This document shows positions 50,552-58,380 of a DNA stretch of 64,000 bases, one piece after another. The translations under genes were made by a program, and so were the position numbers. Source of the stretch: Paenibacillus_E sp052115445 (GTDB lineage Bacteria; Bacillota; Bacilli; Paenibacillales; NBRC-103111). Below the pieces are notes generated by a model. It ran no database searches. It was not told the DNA's origin and worked only from the letters and a program-made list of their open reading frames with translations. Location: assembly GCF_052115445.1 (NCBI RefSeq), contig NZ_JBFRGR010000002.1, positions 558,001 to 622,000 of the forward strand. The letters are read 5' to 3'. Each line of letters starts with the position of its first letter. The stretch's first letter is position 1.

Positions 50552-52367
50552 GTCCGATCGTCTCCTCCTGTTTCCTAATAAGACTCAAAGGAATCTGTAT
50601 GGTAACGCTCGTTTTCTCGAAGGGGATACTTTCAATTTGGAACAGTGAGCGTTCCGCATAAAACAGATTTAAACGTCGATACACATTGCGAAGTCCGATG
50701 TTCTTGCCGTTGTCTTCTCCTTTATACAGACTCTGAACAATTTCATCCAATTTTGTGCTGTTCATACCAATTCCGTTATCTTCGACCTTCATGAGCATGT
50801 TCATCCCAGCTCTTTCTACAGATATCCGAATTCTGCGATTCCCTTTCACCGATTGAAGCCCATGCTTGCAAGAGTTCTCCACGAGCGATTGAATACTCAT
50901 CTTCGGGATTCGATACGATAGAACAGAGTCGTCAACGGACAATTCATAGTGGAACCGATCTTGGAATCTGAACTTCTCGATCTGGAGGTACATTTCAGTG
51001 AAGCTTAGCTCTTCTTCTACTGTCACCAAATCCTCCTTCCAGCTTAGCAGCCTTCTCAAAATCTGGGACAAGTTTTGAATAATTTCTATCACATGCTCAT
51101 AACGATATTTCTTGCATACAACAAGAATCGCATTTAATGTATTGAACAGAAAATGAGGATCTACTTGGCTCTGCAAATAATTCAGCTCGGCCTGTACGCG
51201 TTCTAGCTCCAAATCTTTTTTTTGAATTTCGAGTTTGTACACGTCGTTAATTAAATTACGAATTTTCTCCGTCATCAAATTAAAGCTGCGAAGAAGATGA
51301 CCGATCTCATCTTTTCCTTCATACATCGTAATGGGCTCGAACCTCTCATTTTTCACCAACTGCATATGTTTGGAGAGCTTTCTTACCCGGAAATTGAAAG
51401 AATGCATAATAATGTAAATCAATATTGTCGGAATGATCGTACTAATGAGCGTCAGCCAGATAAAGAAATGGATAACCCCTCTTCTCTCTTCCGCAATTCG
51501 ACTTCCCTCTGGAATTCCGACCAGCCGCCAGTTAAGCACATAACTAGCGTTACTGAGAGGACTGACAAAACTATTTTCAGGTAAGCCTGTCAGCTGAGAA
51601 ACCTTTGACACAGGCAGGGTCGGGAGCAAAGGGTCACTTCCCTTAAACGCACCTGCTGATTCAAGAACAAGCCGATTTTCCTCATCCACCAGCTTGATTA
51701 ACAAGTAATTACTCTCTTTATCAAACAGCTCCAGCAGCTTATCCATCCGAATATCGATACGCAGATATTTGGAGAATTTCATGAGGTCTGGGAAATTGTC
51801 CAGCTTCCGAATAATGCTGACATATACCAATTTTTCCTCGGGATTCATGGGATTCGTATCCAAATAAGAGGTCACTGTCACCTTATCTTTATTTTCGTTC
51901 ATCTTCTGATACCATTCACTCTTCAGATCATTAGGCTTAAGCATAAAGTAACTTCCACCATTGGATAGCGTTGGGTTCGATGTGTATACGCCAATCCAAG
52001 AGATGTAAGGATAAATATTCGGATACTGCCCCAATTTGTCTCGGAGGAAACTGTCGTATTCTTCGTAATAAGCAACATTATCCGAGTACGTAAATTCTAG
52101 CATCTCATTAAATACACGATCAGCGGAAACAGCATTGCCAATCACAACACCTGAGTTCACCATTTGCATGATTTCATTTCCAACCCTATTCAGAGAAATC
52201 TGCAAGTTATCCATCTCTCTACGTTCTGTATTTTTGCTATCCTGTAAGAAAAACAAGCTGTTTATACACAATATTGGCAGCAACACACACATCAAGTAAA
52301 TGATCAGAAACTTGAACTTCAGGGGAATATCATTAACAATACGCAACATTTTCAATTTCCGGCTCAT
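50544..52367 (-). CDS. yesM: YesM-type sensor histidine kinase
   Basis: 607 residues. Membrane segment (about 15-37, FLIIYLMCVLLPILCINSLF), extracytoplasmic Cache-like sensor (about 40-290), second membrane segment (about 295-318, 'FIWLTLISTIIPTILIYIIM'), HAMP, coiled coil, His_kinase domain with phospho-His in 'QVDPHFLFNTLNAILVVCK', then HATPase ('SLVENSCKHGLQSVKGNRRI', 'VEDNGIGMN'). Such kinases sense extracellular oligosaccharides. AAGGAGAG lies 6 bases before the ATG. It begins 26 bases after the first yesN. Confidence 0.92.
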   Translation of the reverse strand: MSRKLKMLRIVNDIPLKFKFLIIYLMCVLLPILCINSLFFLQDSKNTERREMDNLQISLNRVGNEIMQMVNSGVVIGNAVSADRVFNEMLEFTYSDNVAYYEEYDSFLRDKLGQYPNIYPYISWIGVYTSNPTLSNGGSYFMLKPNDLKSEWYQKMNENKDKVTVTSYLDTNPMNPEEKLVYVSIIRKLDNFPDLMKFSKYLRIDIRMDKLLELFDKESNYLLIKLVDEENRLVLESAGAFKGSDPLLPTLPVSKVSQLTGLPENSFVSPLSNASYVLNWRLVGIPEGSRIAEERRGVIHFFIWLTLISTIIPTILIYIIMHSFNFRVRKLSKHMQLVKNERFEPITMYEGKDEIGHLLRSFNLMTEKIRNLINDVYKLEIQKKDLELERVQAELNYLQSQVDPHFLFNTLNAILVVCKKYRYEHVIEIIQNLSQILRRLLSWKEDLVTVEEELSFTEMYLQIEKFRFQDRFHYELSVDDSVLSYRIPKMSIQSLVENSCKHGLQSVKGNRRIRISVERAGMNMLMKVEDNGIGMNSTKLDEIVQSLYKGEDNGKNIGLRNVYRRLNLFYAERSLFQIESIPFEKTSVTIQIPLSLIRKQEETIGHV

Positions 52368-52392
52368 ATTTGCTCTCCTTGTCAGTCATAGG

Positions 52393-53907
52393 TTAACCCT
52401 TCTTGTAGGCGGAGGGTAACAGGCCAGTAAGTGCCTTGAACTTGGTTACGAACTGTTCGGAATCCGAGTAACCGACACGATCAGCGACATCGGATATTTT
52501 CAGTTCTTCTCGGCGAAGTAATTTTTTGGCCTCGTCGATTCGTACGACATGTAAATATTCATTGAAGGTGAGGCCAACTTGCTTCTTAAACCTCTGGCCA
52601 AAATACGCAGCATTCAGCCTAAAATGCTCTGCAACAACCTGCAGTTGCAGCTTTTCCCTGTAGTGCGATTTAATATATTCTCCTGCTGCGGATACGACCT
52701 CATCTTGCCCTACGCCTTTTTTCTGACCAATCCACTCTACTGCTTGCAGAATTTCTTGTGTTACTTTGCGCTCCAAGAGGCCAATATCCATTGGAACAGT
52801 GGGAACAAACCAATTTGAAGCCCAATTAGGATCACCGCCAAATTGGGTAATTGACTTAAGAATTTCAAGCTTAATGTTGTCTAAATAAGCACTTACCCAA
52901 GATTCAGATACGGACTGCCTCGAAAAAGCGATGAATAACTGGTGTACTTGGGCTCGCACTGTTTCTGGACACCCACTCCCTACAGCATCTAGGATAGATT
53001 CCGTCATACCAAATGCAGGAAGCGTCTCCGCTGACCACTCTCCTTGATAGATGTACATTCCTTCCGCTCCAGAAGGGAACTTGCACATTTCGGCTATAAG
53101 CCCCTCACGAAATGCTTCTTTTAACGCATGCGGTCCCTTATGTTCACTGCTAATAGAAAAGGAGATCGCTGTGCCCCAGTCATGTCTGACACTGGTCATG
53201 ATCTCTGTCATCATCTCAGTAGAAAGTTCGCGTTCCTCGGGTCCTGTGACCAGCAAGAATCCATGGCGTTCTTTCCCTACGCCAAATGGAATCATCCTCA
53301 CTTGCGTAAGCTTCATCTTATCTGCAATAATCTGCTTCAGGTCCGCCTGAATTTGAGCTTGAATGTTAGGTTCAAGTAAAACGCAGCGGAAGCTAGAATG
53401 TTCATGAAGATCCAACAAAGCGCTCGCCTGCTCGATCCATTTCTGCCTGTTTTCACCCTGTACCAACTTTGAAATCGTTTCCAATCGTAAGCAATCTAAA
53501 GCAGCGCTTTCGAACTGGCTAGCAGCTATACGTTCTAGAATCGTAACTGCGACCGCTTCCACTGCAGCTACGAGCTCCGCTTCAATTAAGGGTTTCATCA
53601 AATAATTGGCGACACCATGCCGCATCGCTGTTTTGGCATATTCGAAATCCGCGTACCCACTCAAAATGATAAATTTCATTTCAGGATGGAGGCTGGACGC
53701 TTGTTCAATCAATTCCAAGCCATCTATAACAGGCATTCGAACATCCGTCAGCACCAAATGAGGCAGTGCCGACGCCATCAAAGCTAATGCGTCTTCCCCA
53801 TCTGAAGCTTCCCCGCACACTATAAAGCCTAGTTTATTCCAATCAATCATCGTCCGCAGTCCCTCTAGCATGTAAGGCTCGTCATCGGCAAACATAACCC
53901 TTAACAT
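52393..53907 (-). CDS. yesN: YesN-type response regulator (first of two)
   Basis: 504 residues. Receiver with 'RVMFADDEPYMLEGLRTMID', phospho-Asp in 'PHLVLTDVRMPVIDGLELIE' and Lys in 'YLMKPLIE'; C-terminal AraC domain ('LQLQVVAEHFRLNAAYFGQR', 'KISDVADRVGYSDSEQFVTK'). Start ATG 53907 with GAGGTGA 5 bases upstream, three codons inside the longest frame. Along the transcript it lies before yesM and after the importer's terminator. It differs throughout from the second YesN, so the two are old paralogues with probably different targets. Confidence 0.92.
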   Translation of the reverse strand: MLRVMFADDEPYMLEGLRTMIDWNKLGFIVCGEASDGEDALALMASALPHLVLTDVRMPVIDGLELIEQASSLHPEMKFIILSGYADFEYAKTAMRHGVANYLMKPLIEAELVAAVEAVAVTILERIAASQFESAALDCLRLETISKLVQGENRQKWIEQASALLDLHEHSSFRCVLLEPNIQAQIQADLKQIIADKMKLTQVRMIPFGVGKERHGFLLVTGPEERELSTEMMTEIMTSVRHDWGTAISFSISSEHKGPHALKEAFREGLIAEMCKFPSGAEGMYIYQGEWSAETLPAFGMTESILDAVGSGCPETVRAQVHQLFIAFSRQSVSESWVSAYLDNIKLEILKSITQFGGDPNWASNWFVPTVPMDIGLLERKVTQEILQAVEWIGQKKGVGQDEVVSAAGEYIKSHYREKLQLQVVAEHFRLNAAYFGQRFKKQVGLTFNEYLHVVRIDEAKKLLRREELKISDVADRVGYSDSEQFVTKFKALTGLLPSAYKKG

Positions 53908-53973
53908 GGGAATCACCTCACTTCAGAAAGTCGATATGAACTATTATAAAGGATAAGATGAGATTGTATAAAG

Positions 53974-54006
53974 CAAAAACCGTCCCAGCACCGAGCTGAA
54001 ACGGGA
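53974..54006 (-). terminator. Terminator of the aldouronate-type importer operon
   Basis: Stem of two blocks (53980-53983 with 54002-54005, and AGC 53988-53990 with GCT 53996-53998) with a small internal loop; on the minus strand GGTTTTTGCTTTA follows. It lies 29 bases after the ytcP stop. Confidence 0.6.
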
Positions 54007-54034
54007 AATGATTATGATCATCACTTGCTAAGTC

Positions 54035-54946
54035 TTATTCTTTGACACTTCCAAGGTTCATACCGACGATAAAATACCTTTGCAGGAAAGGATACACGAA
54101 TAGAATCGGAACCGCCGCCACAATCGTGATCGCCGCACGTATGGAAGAAGGCGTAACCATGGCCTTCGTTTGATTTGCGTTTGCCCCAGCCATCAGACCG
54201 GGATCGTTGTTGCTGCTCATCGTTGATCCAAGCAGCTTCATCATTTCGTACTGAAGTGTACTCAGCTTCAAATCAGACGAAGCATACAGAAACGTATCGA
54301 ACCAGGAATTCCAAGAGCCAACTGCAATAAACAAGGCGATGGTCGCTAGGACAGGCGTACACAGCGGGAATATGATGCGTATAAATATGGTGAAATCACC
54401 GGCTCCGTCCATTTTCGCAGACTCAACCAAGCCTGAAGGAAGCGTTCGAATATACGTCCGAATGACAATGAGATTAAACGCATTCACCATTCCTGGGAGC
54501 ACATACACCCAGAAGTTATTCAGAAGCCCCAGGCTTTTGATCAGAAAGTAGTTAGGAATAAGTCCTGCATTAAAATACATCGTCAACACAAAAATTAAAC
54601 CGATGATTTTACGAAAAAGATAGTGGGGCTGTGCTAGTGTATACGCTAACATGGTGGTAAGGAATACACCTATCACCGTCGTTGTAATCGTACGAGCGAC
54701 TGAAATCCACGCCGCATGGTAAATCGTACCCGAAAGGAAAATCGCCTTATAATTTTGCAATGACCATGAACGAGGCCATATATAGATGCCTCCCCGAAGC
54801 GCATCATTGCCCTCATTGAATGAAATCGTTAGTGTATGAAGGAACGGATATAATGTTACTATAGCAAGAACGAGCATGAAGATGCCGTTAATCGTATGGA
54901 ACAGAATCGGCTCCATCCGAATTCTGCGCGCAGTCGTTGTCCCCAT
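54035..54946 (-). CDS. ytcP: CUT1 sugar permease, YtcP type (xylan locus)
   Basis: About 303 residues with six membrane segments; EAA loop 'LPSGLVESAKMDGAGDFTIF', C-terminus 'FLQRYFIVGMNLGSVKE'. Start ATG 54946, 8 bases after AAGGAG; the ATG at 54952 is too close to it. It lies 13 bases after lplB. In the JDR-2 aldouronate cluster the corresponding gene is followed by aguA; here a terminator follows. Confidence 0.92.
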   Translation of the reverse strand: MGTTTARRIRMEPILFHTINGIFMLVLAIVTLYPFLHTLTISFNEGNDALRGGIYIWPRSWSLQNYKAIFLSGTIYHAAWISVARTITTTVIGVFLTTMLAYTLAQPHYLFRKIIGLIFVLTMYFNAGLIPNYFLIKSLGLLNNFWVYVLPGMVNAFNLIVIRTYIRTLPSGLVESAKMDGAGDFTIFIRIIFPLCTPVLATIALFIAVGSWNSWFDTFLYASSDLKLSTLQYEMMKLLGSTMSSNNDPGLMAGANANQTKAMVTPSSIRAAITIVAAVPILFVYPFLQRYFIVGMNLGSVKE

Positions 54947-54959
54947 CGTCATTTCTCCT

Positions 54960-55934
54960 TTATATCAACCGCTCTTCACCAAGACGCTTGGCGGTAGAAT
55001 TTGCAATTAGAATAAGGATTATGCTTACAACTGTTTTGAAAATACCTGCCGCAGTGGCCAGCGAATAGTTGCCTTGAGCAATCCCGTACTTTAGAACGAA
55101 AATATCAATCGTTTGCGACCAGTCGACAATCAATCCATTGCCGAGCAGGTACTGGATTTCAAAGCCTGCATCCAGAATATGTCCGATGTTCATGATTAAT
55201 AGAATGATAAATGTCGACTTGATCCCAGGCAATGTGACGTACAGGATCTTCTGGTAACGGTTTGCACCGTCGATCCCAGCAGACTCATACAGCGACGGAT
55301 CAATCGAGGTGATAGCTGCAAGGTAAATGATGGTATTCCATCCCACCTCTTTCCACACATTAGACAAGCCCACAATCCCCCAAAAATATTTACCCTGACT
55401 AAGCCACATCACAGGTTCATTAATGAGGTGCAGCTTCATCAACAACTGATTAATGATACCATCGTCAACGGATAGCGAAGTCGCTACAATACCCGCAGCA
55501 ATGATCCATGACAGAAAATGGGGCAGATAAGAAATCGTTTGGATGGACCGTTTCCAGAAACGAGCTTTAATTTCATTCAGCAATAGTGCTAAAAGTATGG
55601 CTGTTGCAAAGCCAAGAACCAAATTGATCATACTCATGGCAAGCGTGTTGCGAAGCACTGTCATGAACGTATCATCTTGAAACAGAAATTTAAAGTGCTT
55701 CAACCCCACCCACTGTTGTTTGGAAAATTTCAAAGCCGGACGATAATTCTGGAACGCCATCAACCAGCCCCAAATCGGTACATAATTGAAAATAAGAATA
55801 TAAATCACGATGGGAAACGACATCAGAATTAACTGCTTCTGGTTTTTGATCGTCTTCCAACTTAAACCGACGCCGATTTCCGGATCAATTTTTTTCTTTT
55901 TCTTTGGTCTTTTGGACAGTATGGTCTCGGCCAT
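54960..55934 (-). CDS. lplB: CUT1 sugar permease, LplB type (xylan locus)
   Basis: About 324 residues. A very basic N-terminus ('RPKKKKKIDPE') precedes 'LILMSFPIVIYILIFNYVPI' and five more membrane segments; EAA loop 'DPSLYESAGIDGANRYQKI'. Start ATG 55934, 6 bases after GGAGGG. It lies 73 bases after the binding lipoprotein gene in the same operon. Confidence 0.92.
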   Translation of the reverse strand: MAETILSKRPKKKKKIDPEIGVGLSWKTIKNQKQLILMSFPIVIYILIFNYVPIWGWLMAFQNYRPALKFSKQQWVGLKHFKFLFQDDTFMTVLRNTLAMSMINLVLGFATAILLALLLNEIKARFWKRSIQTISYLPHFLSWIIAAGIVATSLSVDDGIINQLLMKLHLINEPVMWLSQGKYFWGIVGLSNVWKEVGWNTIIYLAAITSIDPSLYESAGIDGANRYQKILYVTLPGIKSTFIILLIMNIGHILDAGFEIQYLLGNGLIVDWSQTIDIFVLKYGIAQGNYSLATAAGIFKTVVSIILILIANSTAKRLGEERLI

Positions 55935-56007
55935 CGACATTCCCTCCTAGGAAGTAAATCGGAGAAGACCCTGAGTCTCCCCCCACACTACTGCATGTTC
56001 TATTCTC

Positions 56008-57684
56008 TTATTTGCTGCTCCAATTCTTAATACGCCAGTTAATTTGTTCATTGATACGATCTTCGATGGCTTTGAAATTGCTTTTGGAAATCTGATCCAC
56101 ATATTCCTTCCATACACCTTCAAATTCATCCGGTTTGACCATAATAGCTTTCGGCAAATATTTGACGGCAAGGTCTTCCATCTTCTGATTGGCCACTTTG
56201 GCTGGTGAACCATCCACCAGATCAATACTCCACGCTGGGTAGTATATGGGATTTTCTACAGGTGATTTGAAGAACTCTGCCCATGTCTTATGGTTGTATG
56301 CCTTCAGCACTTCCTGATCCTGCGGCTTCAAACTGTCGAAGAATTCCTGTGGCTGTGATCCCGCATCAGTTGCATTTCCGTCACTATACGAACCTTGCAT
56401 CTTAGGAAGGCCACCCAAGAACGCATCCGCTTTATTCGCTAGCTTCCATGTATTATCGTCTGCTTTCGCGCGCTGTTCAGGCGTACGGTAGAACTTACCG
56501 TCCTTCACCTCATAATCCTCGCCTTGAATACCCCATTGGAGCGTCTTCTGCCAATCTTCGGTCATTAGCGCATCAAGGAATTTGATGATTTGAACCGGAT
56601 CCTTGGCTTTCGTCGAAATCCCGAATCCGCGATTGATGTTCACAACTGGACGGTCACGGTAGTGCTCTGTGGCGCCTGGATACAAGAGCGGGAACCCGAC
56701 GTATGTGCTGCCGAATTTACCTTGTGATTTCAAAGAAAGTTCTCCATCGTTAAAGTTCCATTGCTGGTCGAACATCCCAATAACGCGGCCACTGGCAATT
56801 TTAGCTAAGTACTGATCGTAGTTCTGTACCAGTGCTTCCCTGTCCATCAAGCCTTGCGCATTGATCTCATTCAACTTCTTGTAATAGGTCTTGGCAATAT
56901 CCTTGTCCGCAAAAATTTGCGCTTTCCCGTTATCGACGATAACACCACCGTCATTTGGATAACCAGCTAAATGCTCTGGCGGATTAAGCAACGGGAATTT
57001 TCTCCAGTCGAAGCTCAACGTCTCGAACCCGATCATATCTGGATGTTTCGCTTTGTATTTCGCTATGATAGCGAAATAATCGTCCAACGTTTTAGGAGTT
57101 GGATAACCCATTTCCTTCAGGACATCCTTTTGCAAGTAAAAGCCTGGTCCTCCATAGGCAGTATCGTTAACTTGACCACTGTACACACCGTAAGCCGGCA
57201 GAGCATAAAGGTGACCGCTTGCAGGATCCTTGATCTGATTCCACACGGAGGCATAGTGCTTCTTCAAATTCGGTGCGTACTTGTCAATCAGGTCCTCGAG
57301 GGGAATAAAAGCACCGGCTGCAATTAGTTTATCATCCCCGGACATAATATCCGCATAATCACCGCCGGCAATCATAACGCCCATCTTCTGCTGCAGGTCA
57401 CCGACAAGAAACTCCATTTTTAGGCTAACGCCAGTTTTATCTTTAATCATCTTGTAGATCTTGTTGTCAGGAGTCGGCTGTTGACCAGGGCCACCAATGA
57501 ACACTGACAATGTAACCGGTTTGATCGCGTCGTTTTTCGTTGCTGCAGGACTTGTCTGACTACCGCTAGGCGAAGAGGTGCTGCTTGCCGTATCCTTCGA
57601 GTCGGTGCATCCTGTCAACGTTAATCCTAGAGCCAGAACAGGTACCAAAGTTGCTAAAACAGGACGTTTTATTTTCTTAACCAT
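56008..57684 (-). CDS. lplA: CUT1 importer binding lipoprotein, probable aldouronate/xylo-oligomer binder
   Basis: 558 residues. Lipobox 'LTLTGC' (Cys 26), Ser/Thr-rich tether, then a long two-lobed binding domain with 'KNDAIKPVTLSVFIGGPGQQ'-like first strand, 'GPGFYLQKDVLKEMGYPTPK', 'IGMFDQQWNFNDGELSL' and a C-terminal 'SKSNFKAIEDRINEQINWRI'. GGGAGGA precedes the ATG by about 8 bases. It is first in lplA-lplB-ytcP. The motif and promoter of site C lie upstream, shared with both GH10 genes, which is why I assign it to xylan. Confidence 0.92.
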   Translation of the reverse strand: MVKKIKRPVLATLVPVLALGLTLTGCTDSKDTASSTSSPSGSQTSPAATKNDAIKPVTLSVFIGGPGQQPTPDNKIYKMIKDKTGVSLKMEFLVGDLQQKMGVMIAGGDYADIMSGDDKLIAAGAFIPLEDLIDKYAPNLKKHYASVWNQIKDPASGHLYALPAYGVYSGQVNDTAYGGPGFYLQKDVLKEMGYPTPKTLDDYFAIIAKYKAKHPDMIGFETLSFDWRKFPLLNPPEHLAGYPNDGGVIVDNGKAQIFADKDIAKTYYKKLNEINAQGLMDREALVQNYDQYLAKIASGRVIGMFDQQWNFNDGELSLKSQGKFGSTYVGFPLLYPGATEHYRDRPVVNINRGFGISTKAKDPVQIIKFLDALMTEDWQKTLQWGIQGEDYEVKDGKFYRTPEQRAKADDNTWKLANKADAFLGGLPKMQGSYSDGNATDAGSQPQEFFDSLKPQDQEVLKAYNHKTWAEFFKSPVENPIYYPAWSIDLVDGSPAKVANQKMEDLAVKYLPKAIMVKPDEFEGVWKEYVDQISKSNFKAIEDRINEQINWRIKNWSSK

Positions 57685-57760
57685 TTTTCTAATCCTCCCT
57701 TATTGTCTCCATAAAGATGAATGTTTGTATAGGTCAATCATTTATTTGCTTACACTATTT

Positions 57761-57812
57761 ATTATACGGATCAAGAATGCGCTTACAATTCACAGATTAA
57801 AGATATTCCCCC
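57761..57812 (-). promoter_or_regulatory. Promoter with xylan-regulon motif (site C) and weak cre
   Basis: On the minus strand GGGGGAATAT-CTTTAAT-CTGTGAATTGTAAG, then -10 TATAAT (57761-57766), 29 bases between TTTAAT and the -10. No good -35. TGTAAGCGCATTCT (57774-57787) inside the spacer matches 12 of 14 cre positions. Confidence 0.7.
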
Positions 57813-57843
57813 TATGAATTACAGCTGTTAATACTATACAAAG

Positions 57844-58035
57844 TCAAGAACACGTGACAATCGGAAAAATTCTGAAGAATGTCTGATAAACGTTCGTCCC
57901 ATCTATACAAGCAGCTTCCTCCAATTCCTTGGGAAGTGAACGGAGAAAGGCAAATATCTTGACAATAATAAAGCGCTCCAGCGGGAAGTAAATCTCCCAT
58001 CGGAACGCTTCGTTATGCACAAATCGAGTCAGCAC
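57844..58035 (-). pseudogene. Relic of a sugar ABC permease (EAA loop)
   Basis: About 63 codons read 'YFPLERFIIVKIFAFLRS' and 'LPKELEEAACIDGTNVYQTF' then 'FRIFPI'. This is the membrane segment plus EAA loop of a MalG/CUT1 permease, where an intact protein goes on for about 100 residues more; here the frame ends at once and nothing upstream continues it. It lies between the importer promoter and the small gene at 58035. Confidence 0.75.
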
Positions 58036-58238
58036 TATATCTGATCGGCGGCGACTACAAGAAGATTTTCTCCTATACTCGCATAGGCAGTAAAAGAGAG
58101 TTCGTTTTCCGAAGCGAGCTGGTTTTCACTAATCAACTTTTCCTTCAACTTAGCTAGGAGCCCTTTCGCGTTAATATTATCAACTCTGACTGATACCGTA
58201 TATTGATGTTTATTTTTTATTTTATCCATGTCCATCAT
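58035..58238 (-). CDS. Small hypothetical protein (67 residues)
   Basis: 67 residues with the pattern 'HQYTVSVRVDNINAKGLLAK' followed by 'LKEKLISENQLASENELS' and a hydrophobic end 'GENLLVVAADQ'. GGGAGG lies 7 bases before ATG 58238, so it is probably translated. No signal peptide or membrane segment. I do not recognise the family. It lies beside the permease relic and may itself be left from a lost unit. Confidence 0.55.
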   Translation of the reverse strand: MMDMDKIKNKHQYTVSVRVDNINAKGLLAKLKEKLISENQLASENELSFTAYASIGENLLVVAADQI

Positions 58239-58380
58239 GTAAATTCCTCCCGCAATGAAGTAAGCACCCTAAGTTCAATATTAATCGCCATGGTCGAAAC
58301 GCATCTGTGCCCTACCCCTTGCTCGAAAGCAATGATTAATGGATAAGGCACAACATGCGCAATATTAGGTTATGTGATGG

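Noticed and set aside
57812..58000. Open frame 'MGDLLPAGALYY...' on the minus strand
   Set aside because: It is a shifted frame over the permease relic, whose other frame gives a clear EAA-loop match.
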